DNA of 42,173 nucleotides from Rhizobium sp. (GCA_019739215.1 JAHHDR010000047.1:1-42173), one strand, 5' to 3'. Positions 8,133 through 17,187 are shown, numbered from the stretch's first letter. Notes: generated by a model not told the origin, from the sequence alone. Translations and numbers: made by a program.

Positions 8133-8743
8133 CCGAGGCTGTCGCAATACCGGAGAAGTCGGGCCGGGGCGTGCTCACGGCAATCGCTGAGCGCCTGCGG
8201 CGCCTCGCGCAGGAACGGTCGGGCGCGAGCGCCATTGAGTTCGCCTTCCTGGCGCCGATCCTGATCGCGATCTATATCAGTTCCTTCGAGATCACGACGG
8301 GCTACTCCGTATCCCAGAAGACGCTGAAGGCGGCCGGCACGATTGCCGACATCGTCACCCGGCAGGATTCCGTCGACAAGGCCTTTCTCAGCGAGATGAT
8401 CGACGCCGCGGAATCGACCATCGCACCGAGCCCCGCGATCGGTCTGAAGCTCAGGATCACCGGCGTCACCGTCGACAGTTCCGGCGCTGCCAAGGTGTTG
8501 TGGTCCTGGAACGAAAGCGGCGGCAAGCCCTATGCCAAGGGCTCGACCGTGGACCTGCCCACCGACATGAAGAAGCCAGGTTCGTTTCTGGTGCGGTCGG
8601 AACTGTCCGTGCAGCATACGATGCTGCTGTTCTTCGGTTCGCCTGCCGGTCTCGAGGGGTCGAGCCGCAGCCTCACGATCCGCCGCGAGTTCTATTACCG
8701 CCAACGGCTCGGGTCGGACGTTCCCTGCTCCGACTGCGGCTGA
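8129..8743 (+). CDS. TadE/TadG-family pilus assembly protein
   Basis: 204 residues. A cytoplasmic N-terminus of about 30 residues is followed by RSGASAIEFAFLAPILIAIY, the TadE-like glutamate plus hydrophobic helix, and then an extracytoplasmic domain. The C-terminus ends with a CSDCG Cys pair. Coupled to the preceding TadE gene through an ATGA overlap, and likely a partner minor pilin-like protein. deoB follows after 95 bp and is a separate function. Confidence 0.87.
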   Translation: MTEAVAIPEKSGRGVLTAIAERLRRLAQERSGASAIEFAFLAPILIAIYISSFEITTGYSVSQKTLKAAGTIADIVTRQDSVDKAFLSEMIDAAESTIAPSPAIGLKLRITGVTVDSSGAAKVLWSWNESGGKPYAKGSTVDLPTDMKKPGSFLVRSELSVQHTMLLFFGSPAGLEGSSRSLTIRREFYYRQRLGSDVPCSDCG

Positions 8744-8760
8744 TCCTGCGACTGACCTTG

Positions 8761-8771
8761 GGGCCGATATT
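8761..8771 (+). repeat. 11-bp direct repeat before deoB (copy 1)
   Basis: GGGCCGATATT occurs here, 67 bp before the deoB start, and again at 10133-10143, 21 bp before the upp start. Both lie in the short gaps before plus-strand salvage genes. A shared regulatory element is possible but a chance match cannot be excluded. Mirror copies exist in the left arm. Confidence 0.3.
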
Positions 8772-8838
8772 GCCAAAAGACGATCGTCGCGCTACCCCAG
8801 CCTGAGGTTCCGGCGAAAGCCGGCAAGCGGAGCACTCG

Positions 8839-10059
8839 ATGGCGCGCGCATTTCTCTTCGTACTGGATTCCCTCGGCATCGGAAACGCGCCGGATGCCGC
8901 AGACTATGGCGACCTCGGCGCGAACACGCTGGGCCACATCGCGGAGTTCTGCGCCGCCGGTGCAGGGGACAGGGCAGGCCTGCGCTCGGGGCCGCTGCAG
9001 ATTCCCAACATGGCGATGCTCGGGCTGCTTCATGCCCATTTTTCGGCGTCGAACTACTGGCCGGCCGGCATGGAGCGCCCCGACAAGGTGATTGGCGCCT
9101 ATGCTGCCGCCAACGAGATGTCACGCGGCAAGGACACGCCCTCGGGACATTGGGAAATCGCCGGCACGCCCATCCGGTTCGACTGGGGCTATTTTCCGAC
9201 CGAGGGAGATGCCTTCAGCGAGGACCTGGTGGCGGAGATATGCGCGGCGGGAGACCTGTCCGGCATACTCGGCAACAAGCATGCCTCCGGCACCGACATC
9301 ATCGCCGAGCTCGGCGAGGAGCACGTGCGGACCGGCCAGCCGATCTGCTACACATCCTCGGACTCGGTGTTCCAGATCGCCGCGCATGAAGGCAGTTTCG
9401 GCCTGTCCCGGCTGCTCGACCTCTGCCAGAAGGTGCGGGTCATTCTCGATCCGCTCAATGTCGGCCGCGTCATTGCCCGGCCCTTTCTCGGCCGCAACCG
9501 CGAGACCTTCCACCGCACCGGCAACCGACGCGACTTCTCGATCCCCCCACCCGAGCCGACGCTGCTCGACCGGGTGGAGGAAGGCGGGTTCCAGGTTCAT
9601 GCCGTCGGCAAGATCGGCGACATCTTCGCCCACAAGGGGGTGACGATCGAGACCAAGGCAAGCGGCAATGCGGCGCTGGTCGATGCGACGCTCGCGGCTA
9701 TGGACCGGGCGCAGGACGGCGATCTGGTTTTCACCAATTTCGTGGATTTCGACCAGCTCTACGGCCATCGCCGCGATGTGCCGGGCTATGCGGCGGCCCT
9801 GGAGGCCTTCGACCTGAGGCTGCCCGAGATTGCGCGCCGCATGCGTCCGCATGATCTGGTGGTGCTTACCGCCGACCATGGTTGCGATCCGACCTGGCGC
9901 GGCACCGATCACACCCGCGAAAGGGTGCCGGTCATGGCCTTTGGGCCGAATGTGGTGCCGGGCTCCCACGGCGTGCTCAGGAGCTTCGCCGACATCGGCG
10001 AGACCGTCGCGAAGCATCTCGGCATCGCGCCGGGCCTTCATGGCCGGAGTTTCCTCTGA
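8839..10059 (+). CDS. deoB: Phosphopentomutase
   Basis: Cytosolic Mn2+-dependent enzyme that interconverts ribose- or deoxyribose-1-phosphate and the 5-phosphate, linking nucleoside phosphorolysis to central metabolism. The 406-residue length is normal for the family. The alkaline-phosphatase-fold metal ligands are visible: Asp in VLDSLGIG (residue 10), the phospho-acceptor Thr in GKDTPSGHWE (about residue 100), and the C-terminal cluster LTADHGCDPTWRGTDHTRE. Start ATG at 8839 has ggag six bases upstream. It precedes upp by 105 bp on the same strand and faces the deoA-cdd-ABC operon, so it belongs to the nucleoside salvage module. Confidence 0.96.
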   Translation: MARAFLFVLDSLGIGNAPDAADYGDLGANTLGHIAEFCAAGAGDRAGLRSGPLQIPNMAMLGLLHAHFSASNYWPAGMERPDKVIGAYAAANEMSRGKDTPSGHWEIAGTPIRFDWGYFPTEGDAFSEDLVAEICAAGDLSGILGNKHASGTDIIAELGEEHVRTGQPICYTSSDSVFQIAAHEGSFGLSRLLDLCQKVRVILDPLNVGRVIARPFLGRNRETFHRTGNRRDFSIPPPEPTLLDRVEEGGFQVHAVGKIGDIFAHKGVTIETKASGNAALVDATLAAMDRAQDGDLVFTNFVDFDQLYGHRRDVPGYAAALEAFDLRLPEIARRMRPHDLVVLTADHGCDPTWRGTDHTRERVPVMAFGPNVVPGSHGVLRSFADIGETVAKHLGIAPGLHGRSFL

Positions 10060-10132
10060 GCCGCGGTTGGGGATGATCGCGGCAATCGGGCGGCTCCATG
10101 CTTGCGAAGGACCGCAGGGCATGAAAAGAGTC

Positions 10133-10143
10133 GGGCCGATATT
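10133..10143 (+). repeat. 11-bp direct repeat before upp (copy 2)
   Basis: Second copy of GGGCCGATATT, just before the upp ribosome-binding site; see the entry at 8761. Confidence 0.3.
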
Positions 10144-10164
10144 CTGTTTTCGGAAGGCTTCCCC

Positions 10165-10794
10165 ATGAACGGCGTCACGGTTATCGATCATCCGCTGGTG
10201 CAGCACAAGCTCACCATCATGCGCAAGAAGGAGACCTCCACGGCAGGTTTCCGGCGGCTGTTGCGCGAGATCTCGACGCTGCTCTGCTACGAGGTGACGC
10301 GCGACCTCGAACTCACCTATGAAGAAATCGAGACGCCGCTGCAGACGATGCAGGCACCGATCCTCGAGGGCAAGAAGCTGGTCTTCGCCTCGATCCTGCG
10401 CGCGGGCAACGGACTGCTCGAAGGCATGCTCGACCTCGTGCCGTCGGCCCGCGTCTCGCATATCGGCGTCTATCGCGACCATGAGACGCTCAAGCCGGTG
10501 GAGTATTACTTCAAGGCGCCGGAGGATATCGACGAGCGCCTGGTGATCGTCGTCGATCCGATGCTGGCGACCGGCAATTCCTCGATCGCGGCGATCGACA
10601 AGCTTAAGGAGCGCAATGCCAAGAACATCCGCTTCCTCTGCCTGCTCGCGGCACCCGAGGGCATCAGGAATTTCCACAGCGTTCACCCTGATGTCCCCGT
10701 CTACACCGCTTCGATCGACAGCCATCTCAACGAGAAGGGTTACATCGTGCCGGGACTCGGCGATGCGGGCGACCGGATGTATGGCACGAAATAG
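10165..10794 (+). CDS. upp: Uracil phosphoribosyltransferase
   Basis: Converts uracil and PRPP to UMP in the cytosol. The 209-residue length is typical. The PRPP-binding loop VDPMLATGNSSIAAI lies at about residues 129-143, and the C-terminal uracil-contact segment GYIVPGLGDAGDRMYGTK is present in canonical form. The start at 10165 (MNGVTVIDHP) is preferred over an in-frame ATG at 10102 because ggaagg lies eight bases upstream and the family starts here. It follows deoB on the same strand. A short ACTGT-N4-ACAGT inverted repeat lies just past the stop, at about 10828-10841. Confidence 0.96.
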   Translation: MNGVTVIDHPLVQHKLTIMRKKETSTAGFRRLLREISTLLCYEVTRDLELTYEEIETPLQTMQAPILEGKKLVFASILRAGNGLLEGMLDLVPSARVSHIGVYRDHETLKPVEYYFKAPEDIDERLVIVVDPMLATGNSSIAAIDKLKERNAKNIRFLCLLAAPEGIRNFHSVHPDVPVYTASIDSHLNEKGYIVPGLGDAGDRMYGTK

Positions 10795-10936
10795 GGCACA
10801 TGTGGCGCGGCGCCGAGACTGCGTTAACTGTCCGAACAGTCGATGAGGCCGCAAAACCCCTGAAAATTACCGGGTTTACTATTTGATCAGGAATTGGACA
10901 TAGCGTTTCGGGGTAGGTTCAACCCGGAAAAATGCC

Positions 10937-11455
10937 ATGATCGGTCGCGCAATCCTCATCTGGTCTTCGACCATCATGGTCGCCGTCAACGTGCCCAGCA
11001 TGGTCGGCTTCATCGACAAGGGCGGAAAGCCGGACACGGTCGTCGAGGCACAGGCAACACTGGTCTCCGCGGATGTCGACAACGGCAGGAACTACGTGAT
11101 GAAGGCCAATGACGCGGGCCATTTCGCGGGGCGGTTCCGGATCAACGGGAAGCCGGTGGATTCGCTGATCGATACGGGGGCCACTTTCGTCACCATGAGC
11201 GAGTCGACGGCACGCAACCTCGGCTATGGCGGCAACGAACTTCGGTTCCGCTACGAGGTGCTGACTGCCAACGGCAAGGTGAAGGCAGCGCGCATCAGCC
11301 TGAAGTCGATCGAGATCGGCACGGTCTCTGTCCGCAATGTCGAAGCGATGGTGATCCGCGGCAAGGGCCTCAGCTATCCGCTGATCGGCATGAGCTTCCT
11401 CAAGAAGCTGTCCGGCTATCGCGCCCAGAACGACGAGCTCAAGCTCATCAACTGA
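10937..11455 (+). CDS. Membrane-anchored retropepsin-like aspartic protease
   Basis: 172 residues: an N-terminal hydrophobic segment (about 4-25) that should anchor it in the inner membrane, then a single clan AA (retropepsin-like) domain with LIDTGATFV (catalytic Asp79, DTGA at 79-82) and the later psi-loop LIGMSFLKKL. One domain of this size acts as a homodimer in known retropepsins. It matches the alphaproteobacterial TIGR02281-type proteases, whose substrates are unknown. It crosses the repeat boundary at 11291, so this copy is complete. Its stop overlaps the convergent deoA stop by eight bases. Confidence 0.9.
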   Translation: MIGRAILIWSSTIMVAVNVPSMVGFIDKGGKPDTVVEAQATLVSADVDNGRNYVMKANDAGHFAGRFRINGKPVDSLIDTGATFVTMSESTARNLGYGGNELRFRYEVLTANGKVKAARISLKSIEIGTVSVRNVEAMVIRGKGLSYPLIGMSFLKKLSGYRAQNDELKLIN

Positions 11456-12758
11456 CCGTTTCCAGTATGACCGGCGATACCGGCGGCGCCTCTTCGCTGA
11501 TGGTCACTGTGGAAACATAACGCCGTGCACAGCGCTCGGCAGAGGCCTCGTCGGCGGCATGGACGAAGGCGATCGGCTCGCCCCTGGCCACTTTCGTACC
11601 GATCGGCAGGATCGCGTCAAAGCCCGAGCGGTGATCAATGGCATCGTCGGGATGCAGCCGTCCCCCACCCAGTGCGATCACGGCCAGCCCAACCTCGCGG
11701 GTCGTGTAGGCCGCGATATGGCCGTCCTGTTCCGCAAGAATCGGCCTGACGACCGGCGCGACCGGCAGGTGCTTTTTCCAGTTCGTGGAAAAGTCGGACG
11801 GGCCGCCCAGCGCGCGAACCATGCGGCCGAACAGGTCGAGCGCGGCACCGCTGGCGCGTGCCTCGTGCGCCAGGACCTCGGCGTCTGCGAGCGAGGCGCA
11901 GATGCCCGAATTGACCAGCATATGGGCGGCGAAGGTCATCACGATCCGTTCGAGCCTCGTGCCTGCCTTGCCGCCGTCCAGGAACTCCATCGCACTGGCC
12001 ACTTCCAGCGCATTGCCGGCGCAATCGGCGAGCGGCTGGTTCATGTCGGTGATGAGTGCCGAGGTGCGGACACCGGCGCCGCCCGCGACATCGACGATGG
12101 AGCGGGCCAGTGTGCGGGCCTCGTCTATTGTCTGCATGAAGGCGCCGTTGCCGACCTTGACGTCCATGATCAGCGAACCGAGCCCGGCGGAGAGCTTCTT
12201 CGACAGGATCGAGGCGGTGATCAGCGGCACGGAATCGACCGTCGCCGTGACGTCGCGGATGGCATAGAGCCGCTTGTCGGCCGGGGCGATCTCGCCGGTC
12301 TGGCCGATGATGGCGCAGCCGACCTCGCGAACAATCGCCTGGAACCGAGCGGCGCTGGGCAGGATATCGTAGCCGGGAATGGATTCGAGCTTGTCGAGCG
12401 TGCCGCCGGTGTGGCCCAGACCCCGGCCCGAGATCATCGGCACGGCGGCGCCGCAGGCGGCGACGATGGGTGCCAGCATCAGCGAGACATTGTCGCCGAC
12501 GCCGCCGGTCGAATGCTTGTCTGCCACAGGCCGGTCGAGGTCTGGCCAGGCCATGACATCGCCTGAATCGCGCATTGCGAGCGTGAGCGCTACCGTTTCG
12601 TCGCGGTCCATGCCGTTGAACCAGACGGCCATGGCGAAGGCGGCAGCCTGGCCCTCGGACAGGCTGCCATCGGCGAGCGCTGTCATGAAGGATGCGATGT
12701 CGGCGGCGGCAAGCGCCTGACCGTCGCGCTTGGCCTTGATGATCTCCTGCGGGAGCAT
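11448..12758 (-). CDS. deoA: Thymidine phosphorylase
   Basis: Phosphorolysis of thymidine and deoxyuridine to the base and deoxyribose-1-phosphate, which DeoB then isomerises. 436 residues, standard length. The phosphate-binding stretch KHSTGGVGDN (81-90) and the family signature SGRGLGHTGGTLDKLESIPG (110-129) are intact. It is the last gene of a minus-strand operon after cdd (6-bp gap). Confidence 0.96.
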   Translation of the reverse strand: MLPQEIIKAKRDGQALAAADIASFMTALADGSLSEGQAAAFAMAVWFNGMDRDETVALTLAMRDSGDVMAWPDLDRPVADKHSTGGVGDNVSLMLAPIVAACGAAVPMISGRGLGHTGGTLDKLESIPGYDILPSAARFQAIVREVGCAIIGQTGEIAPADKRLYAIRDVTATVDSVPLITASILSKKLSAGLGSLIMDVKVGNGAFMQTIDEARTLARSIVDVAGGAGVRTSALITDMNQPLADCAGNALEVASAMEFLDGGKAGTRLERIVMTFAAHMLVNSGICASLADAEVLAHEARASGAALDLFGRMVRALGGPSDFSTNWKKHLPVAPVVRPILAEQDGHIAAYTTREVGLAVIALGGGRLHPDDAIDHRSGFDAILPIGTKVARGEPIAFVHAADEASAERCARRYVSTVTISEEAPPVSPVILETVS

Positions 12759-12764
12759 GGTGGG

Positions 12765-13169
12765 TCAGCCCTTGTCGATCGTGTCGGTCTGGAAGCTGAA
12801 CGGCAGCAGTTCGTCCATCGTCATTGTCTTCACCGCGCCCGCGCCATCGTAGAGATGAATGCGGGTCTCGGCATCGGCGAATTCAAGGATCTTCTGGCGG
12901 CAGCCGCCGCAGGGCGGACAGAAGGCCATCTTTTCGGCGATGACGCCGATTTCGCGTATCTTCCGTGCACCACCCATCACCATGGCGCCTATGGCCGTGC
13001 ATTCCGCGCACCAGCCCTGCGGAAAGGCGAGGTTCTCGATATTGGCGCCCTTGTAGACACGACCGTCCTCGGCGAGGATCGCGGCGCCGACAGGGAATTT
13101 CGAGTAGGGCGCGTGGCAAAGCGCCATGGCTTCACGCGCCGCCGCAAACAGCGTGTCGGTGACAGCCAT
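12765..13169 (-). CDS. cdd: Cytidine deaminase
   Basis: Zn2+-dependent deamination of cytidine and deoxycytidine to uridine and deoxyuridine, the DeoA substrate. 134 residues, the tetrameric short form. The metal site reads CAE (Cys54, Glu56) plus PCGGC (Cys87, Cys90), giving three cysteine ligands and the proton-shuttling glutamate; GANIENLAFP is the substrate loop. It sits one base after the permease stop and six before deoA, tightly inside the uptake/salvage operon. Confidence 0.96.
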   Translation of the reverse strand: MAVTDTLFAAAREAMALCHAPYSKFPVGAAILAEDGRVYKGANIENLAFPQGWCAECTAIGAMVMGGARKIREIGVIAEKMAFCPPCGGCRQKILEFADAETRIHLYDGAGAVKTMTMDELLPFSFQTDTIDKG

Positions 13170-13170
13170 G

Positions 13171-14142
13171 TCAGCGCTCCTTCACGTAAGGCGTGCCAGA
13201 CGCCTTGGGCGGGATCGCCTTGCCGATGAAACCCGCAAGCAGCACGACCGTGAGGATATAGGGCAGGGCGGTCCAGAGCTGGACCGGGATCGCGCCGACG
13301 AGCGGAATGGTCTTGCCCTGCATGTTGATCGACAGCGCATCGAGGAAGCCGAAGAGCAGGCAGGTGAACAGTATGTTGCGCGGCTTCCAGTTGGCGAAGA
13401 CCAGGGCGGCCAGCGCGATAAAGCCCTTGCCCGCCGACATGCCCTTGGTGAAGCCGGCGCTCACCGCCATCGAGAGGAACGCGCCGGCCAGGCCAACGAA
13501 GACACCGCCGAGCAATACGGCCTGGTAGCGCAGGCGCACGACGGATATGCCGGCCGTGTCGACCGCGCCGGGATTTTCACCAACGGCGCGGAGGCGCAGG
13601 CCGAAGCGGGTGCGGTAGAGGATCCACCAGGAGATCGGGATCAGCGCATAGGCGAAATAGGTCAGCCAGTAGTGTCCGGAAAGTACCCGTGAATAGAGAT
13701 CGCCGAAGATCGGGATGCCGGCGACCTGGTCGGCGAAGGGCAGGCTCCAGGTGCCATCGAACTTGGCCTCGGCCGGCAGCGAGGGCGTTCGCCCGGCCAT
13801 GTTGAACCAGGCCTGGCCAATGATGACGGTCGCGCCCATGGCGATGAAGTTGATCGCCGTTCCCGACACGATCTGGTCGCCGCGCTGCGAGATCGAGGCA
13901 TAGCCGTGGATCGCCGAGAAGGAGACGGCACAGATGACGGCAGCGGCCAGGCCGAGGATGGCGGAGCCGGAGACGGCGGCGGCGGAGGCACCGGCGAAGG
14001 CGGCGGCGAGCAGCTTGCCCTCAAGCCCGATATCGACGACGCCGGAGCGTTCGGCATAGAGGCCGGCCAATGCCGTCAGGATGAGCGGCACCGACATGCG
14101 GATGGTGCCCTGCAGGATGGAAATGAGGTCCGCGTAATTCAT
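13171..14142 (-). CDS. Nucleoside ABC transporter permease (second permease)
   Basis: 323 residues with about eight to ten hydrophobic segments and the BPD_transp_2 pattern shared by YufQ/NupC-type nucleoside permeases (SGVVDIGLEGKLLAAAFAG near the N-terminus, GENPGAVDTAGISV in the middle loop). Pairs with the next gene upstream as a heterodimeric membrane channel. Two bases separate it from that permease's stop codon, and one base from the cdd start. Confidence 0.92.
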   Translation of the reverse strand: MNYADLISILQGTIRMSVPLILTALAGLYAERSGVVDIGLEGKLLAAAFAGASAAAVSGSAILGLAAAVICAVSFSAIHGYASISQRGDQIVSGTAINFIAMGATVIIGQAWFNMAGRTPSLPAEAKFDGTWSLPFADQVAGIPIFGDLYSRVLSGHYWLTYFAYALIPISWWILYRTRFGLRLRAVGENPGAVDTAGISVVRLRYQAVLLGGVFVGLAGAFLSMAVSAGFTKGMSAGKGFIALAALVFANWKPRNILFTCLLFGFLDALSINMQGKTIPLVGAIPVQLWTALPYILTVVLLAGFIGKAIPPKASGTPYVKER

Positions 14143-14144
14143 GG

Positions 14145-15278
14145 TCAGATCCCCGATGCCGAATTCGTGGTCACCCGCCGCGTTCGAAGCCGAACGAAGC
14201 TCGTGGTGATGGCCGGCCGGAACAGGTGTTCCAGCGCGCCGGCGAAGAGGATGACGAGACCCTGGATGACCACGATCATGTCGCGCGAGATATTGGGCAT
14301 CTCGAAGGCGATTTCGGCGCCGCCCTGATAGAGCATGCCGAACAGCACCGCGGCGAGGATGATGCCGACCGGATGCGAGCGGCCCATCAGCGCCACCGCG
14401 ATGCCGACAAAGCCGGCGCCGGCGACGAAATCCTGCTGGATGCGGTGCTGGTCGCCCATGATCGAATTGATGGCCAGCAGGCCGGCCAGGCCGCCCGAGA
14501 TCAGCATGGTCATGACAATGGTGCGCGGCTCGGAAATGCCGGCATAGCGGGTTGCGCCGGCGGAGAAGCCGAGCGTGCGCATTTCATAGCCCCGCCGCGT
14601 GCGCCAGATCAGCACCCAGACCAGGAAGGCGGCAAGCAGCGCCAGCAGGAAGGACAGGTTGAACGGCGAATTGCGGTTGTCGAGCCCGAAGATCGCCAGC
14701 AGCCAGTCGAGCTTCGGCAGTTCGCCGCCGGGGCCGAAGGTGCGCGACTGCGGCGCCATCGAGCCGAGCGGCTTGAAGACGTTGATCAGCATCCACAGCA
14801 TCAGGCTGGAGGCGATGTAGTTGAACATGATGGTGGTGATGACGATGTGGCTGCCGCGATAGGCCTGCAGCCAGGCCGGGATCAGTGCCCAGAGTGCGCC
14901 GAATGCTGCACTTCCGACGATGGAGAGCAGGAAGACGACATACCAGGGCATCGTCTGGTCGAAGGTCAGGCAGGCGATGGCCACGCCGATGCCGCCGACA
15001 TAGGCCTGGCCCTCGACGCCGATGTTGAACAGGCCGGTGTGGAATGCGACGGCGACGGCAAGCCCGGCAAAGATGAAGTTCGTGGCGTAGAACAGCGTAT
15101 ACCCGAGCCCTTCCCCCGAACCGAAGGCGCCCGTGACCATCAGGGAGGCAGCCCGCCACGGGCTCTCGCCGACAAAGAGCACGACCAGGCCAGCCACCAG
15201 AAAGGCGACGGCCAGGTTGACCAGCGGGATGAGCCCGTATTCCGCCCAGTTGGGCAGCTTCGCAAAGGGTGCGCTCAT
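14145..15278 (-). CDS. Nucleoside ABC transporter permease (first permease)
   Basis: 377 residues, the longer permease of YufP/NupB type. Hydrophobic segments start at about residue 15, FNIGVEGQAYVGGIGVAIAC is the conserved first membrane motif, and MRTLGFSAGATRYAGIS is the cytoplasmic coupling loop that contacts the ATPase. Its ATG overlaps the ATPase stop by one base (TAATG), so translation is likely coupled. Confidence 0.92.
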   Translation of the reverse strand: MSAPFAKLPNWAEYGLIPLVNLAVAFLVAGLVVLFVGESPWRAASLMVTGAFGSGEGLGYTLFYATNFIFAGLAVAVAFHTGLFNIGVEGQAYVGGIGVAIACLTFDQTMPWYVVFLLSIVGSAAFGALWALIPAWLQAYRGSHIVITTIMFNYIASSLMLWMLINVFKPLGSMAPQSRTFGPGGELPKLDWLLAIFGLDNRNSPFNLSFLLALLAAFLVWVLIWRTRRGYEMRTLGFSAGATRYAGISEPRTIVMTMLISGGLAGLLAINSIMGDQHRIQQDFVAGAGFVGIAVALMGRSHPVGIILAAVLFGMLYQGGAEIAFEMPNISRDMIVVIQGLVILFAGALEHLFRPAITTSFVRLRTRRVTTNSASGI

Positions 15279-16813
15279 TATTCGGCCGCCTCCATCTTTC
15301 CTTCCACGCCGGCCATAAGCAGGCCGAGTTCGCCTTCCGGCGTATCGGGTGAGCGCTCGCCGACGACGCGGCCGGCGAACATGACCAGCACGCGGTCCGA
15401 CAGCGAGCAGATCTCGTCGAGTTCGACCGAGACCAGCAGGATCGCCTTGCCGGCGTCGCGCATCTCGATGATACGGCGATGGATGAATTCGATCGCGCCG
15501 ACATCGACGCCGCGCGTCGGCTGGCCGATGATCAGGACGATCGGGTCGCGCTCCATCTCACGCGCCAGCACGATCTTCTGCTGGTTGCCGCCGGAGAAAT
15601 TGGCGGTCTTGAGCCGTGGATTGGGCGGCCGGATGTCGTATTGCTCGATCTTCTTCTGGGCGTCGGCACGGATCGCGTCGATCTTCAGAATGCCGTTCGA
15701 CTGGTATTGCGGATCGTCGTGATAGCCGAGGATGGCGTTCTCGCTCTCCTCGAACTTCAGCACCAAGCCGGCATGATGGCGGTCCTCCGGCACATGGGCG
15801 AGGCCGCGTTTGCGGAGCTCCGCCGCATCTGCCCTGCCTGTCACCTCGACGGGCGCGCCGTCGAGAAGCACGGTGCCGGCCCTGGCGGGGCGCATGCCGG
15901 CAATGGCTTCGAGCAGCTCCGACTGGCCGTTTCCGGCGACGCCCGCGATGCCGACGATCTCGCCGGCGCGGACGTTGAAGGAGACGTCGTCGACCATGGT
16001 GACGCCACGGCTGTCCTTCACCGTCAGGCCCTTGACAGAAAGCTTGACGTCCCCGGTATGGGCCTCGCCCTTTTCGACGCGCAGCAGCACCCGGCGGCCG
16101 ACCATGAGTTCGGCCAGTTCTTCGACCGAGGTCTTTGCCGTCTCGCGCGTCGCCACCATCTCGCCGCGGCGCATGACCGAGACTTCGTCGGTGATTGCCA
16201 TGATCTCGCGCAGCTTGTGGGTGATGAGGATGACGGTCTTGCCCTGATCCTTGAGCTGGCGAAGGATGCGGAAGAGATGGTCAGCCTCGGCAGGAGTCAG
16301 AACGCCTGTGGGCTCGTCGAGGATCAGGATGTCGGCGCCGCGGAACAGGGCCTTCAGGATTTCCACCCGCTGCTGGATGCCGACGGGCAGTTCCTGGATG
16401 ACCGCGTCGGGATCGACTTCCATCTCGTACTCTTTTTCCAGCCGCTTGAGTTCGGCGCGCGCCTTGACGATGCCCTTGTTGAGGATCGGGCTGTCCTCGG
16501 CGCCGAGCATGACATTCTCGAGCACCGTGAAATTCTCCACCAGCATGAAGTGCTGGTGGACCATCCCGATGCCGGCGGCGATCGCGGCGCTGGGATCCTT
16601 GATACTGGCATGCCTGCCACCAATATGGATCTCGCCCTTGTCGGCCTGGTAGAACCCGTAGAGGATCGACATCAGCGTCGACTTGCCGGCGCCGTTCTCG
16701 CCGATGATGCCGTGGATGGTGCCCTGCCTGACCTTGAGGTCGATGGCCTTGTTGGCATGGACAGGCCCGAAGCTCTTGTCGATGCCCTTGAGTTCGATGG
16801 CGAGTTCGCTCAT
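15278..16813 (-). CDS. Nucleoside ABC transporter ATP-binding protein (double ATPase)
   Basis: 511 residues with two ABC domains, as in YufO/NupA and sugar importers such as RbsA. Domain 1 has Walker A GENGAGKST (38-46) and Walker B ILILDEPT. Domain 2 has a degenerate Walker A region (GVAGNGQSE), an intact signature FSGGNQQKIVLA and a Walker B region with IIGQPTRGVD, where the usual Asp-Glu is Gly-Gln. One hydrolytic site is therefore probably inactive, which is common in this subfamily. The start MSELAIELKG at 16813 matches the family; an upstream extension to 16990 would overlap the divergent slyX gene. First gene of the operon leading to deoA. Confidence 0.93.
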   Translation of the reverse strand: MSELAIELKGIDKSFGPVHANKAIDLKVRQGTIHGIIGENGAGKSTLMSILYGFYQADKGEIHIGGRHASIKDPSAAIAAGIGMVHQHFMLVENFTVLENVMLGAEDSPILNKGIVKARAELKRLEKEYEMEVDPDAVIQELPVGIQQRVEILKALFRGADILILDEPTGVLTPAEADHLFRILRQLKDQGKTVILITHKLREIMAITDEVSVMRRGEMVATRETAKTSVEELAELMVGRRVLLRVEKGEAHTGDVKLSVKGLTVKDSRGVTMVDDVSFNVRAGEIVGIAGVAGNGQSELLEAIAGMRPARAGTVLLDGAPVEVTGRADAAELRKRGLAHVPEDRHHAGLVLKFEESENAILGYHDDPQYQSNGILKIDAIRADAQKKIEQYDIRPPNPRLKTANFSGGNQQKIVLAREMERDPIVLIIGQPTRGVDVGAIEFIHRRIIEMRDAGKAILLVSVELDEICSLSDRVLVMFAGRVVGERSPDTPEGELGLLMAGVEGKMEAAE

Positions 16814-16927
16814 GACGGTCCAATCGCTGGCGGCGCGGCTCCCTTGGCTCACGCGGCTTGCAACAGATTTGAAGGTTCCGGACGGGATGTCCAGCGCCTT
16901 TGACGAGAAAGATCGAGGAAAACACCG

Positions 16928-17149
16928 ATGAATGCGGCCGAGAACAATCAAGCGCAGCGCATCACCAGGCTGGAGGAACTCGTAGCGCACCAGTCACACA
17001 CGATCGACGAGCTGTCGGCCGAACTGGCGAACCAGTGGACGACAGTCGACCAGTTGCAGAAGACGCTCGAACGCCTGCTCCAACGCTTCTCCGCTCTCGA
17101 AGAGGCAAGCCTCGAAGCCCCCGCGATAACCAAGCCGCCGCACTACTGA
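16928..17149 (+). CDS. slyX: SlyX-like coiled-coil protein
   Basis: 73 residues. A heptad-rich helix (ITRLEELVAHQSHTIDELSAELANQ and on) is followed by the C-terminal PPHY ending typical of SlyX. Function is unknown even in Escherichia coli. Ribosome-binding site gagga lies eight bases before the ATG. Divergent from the ABC ATPase with a 114-bp promoter gap. It sits alone between the ABC operon and the binding-protein gene, so it interrupts what is otherwise one transport module. Confidence 0.88.
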   Translation: MNAAENNQAQRITRLEELVAHQSHTIDELSAELANQWTTVDQLQKTLERLLQRFSALEEASLEAPAITKPPHY

Positions 17150-17187
17150 GGCCGCTGGGATCCGTGCCGTTTCCCCGATACGAAAAC

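Larger units (their letters stand above)
5658..11291. repeat. Right arm of 11.3-kb inverted repeat
   Basis: Mirror of 1-5634. This arm runs without a break into the single-copy part of the window: the protease gene crosses the arm boundary at 11291 and is complete. It is therefore the arm most likely to represent the real genome. Confidence 0.97.

Noticed and set aside
9121..10854. 577-codon open frame antisense to deoB and upp (mirror at 438-2171)
   Set aside because: It lies opposite two well-supported enzymes, has no ribosome-binding site or family motif, and is explained by high GC content that removes stops on the opposite strand.
14226..16903. Long plus-strand open frames opposite the ABC transporter genes
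   Set aside because: Antisense shadows of the permease and ATPase genes, which have complete family motifs.
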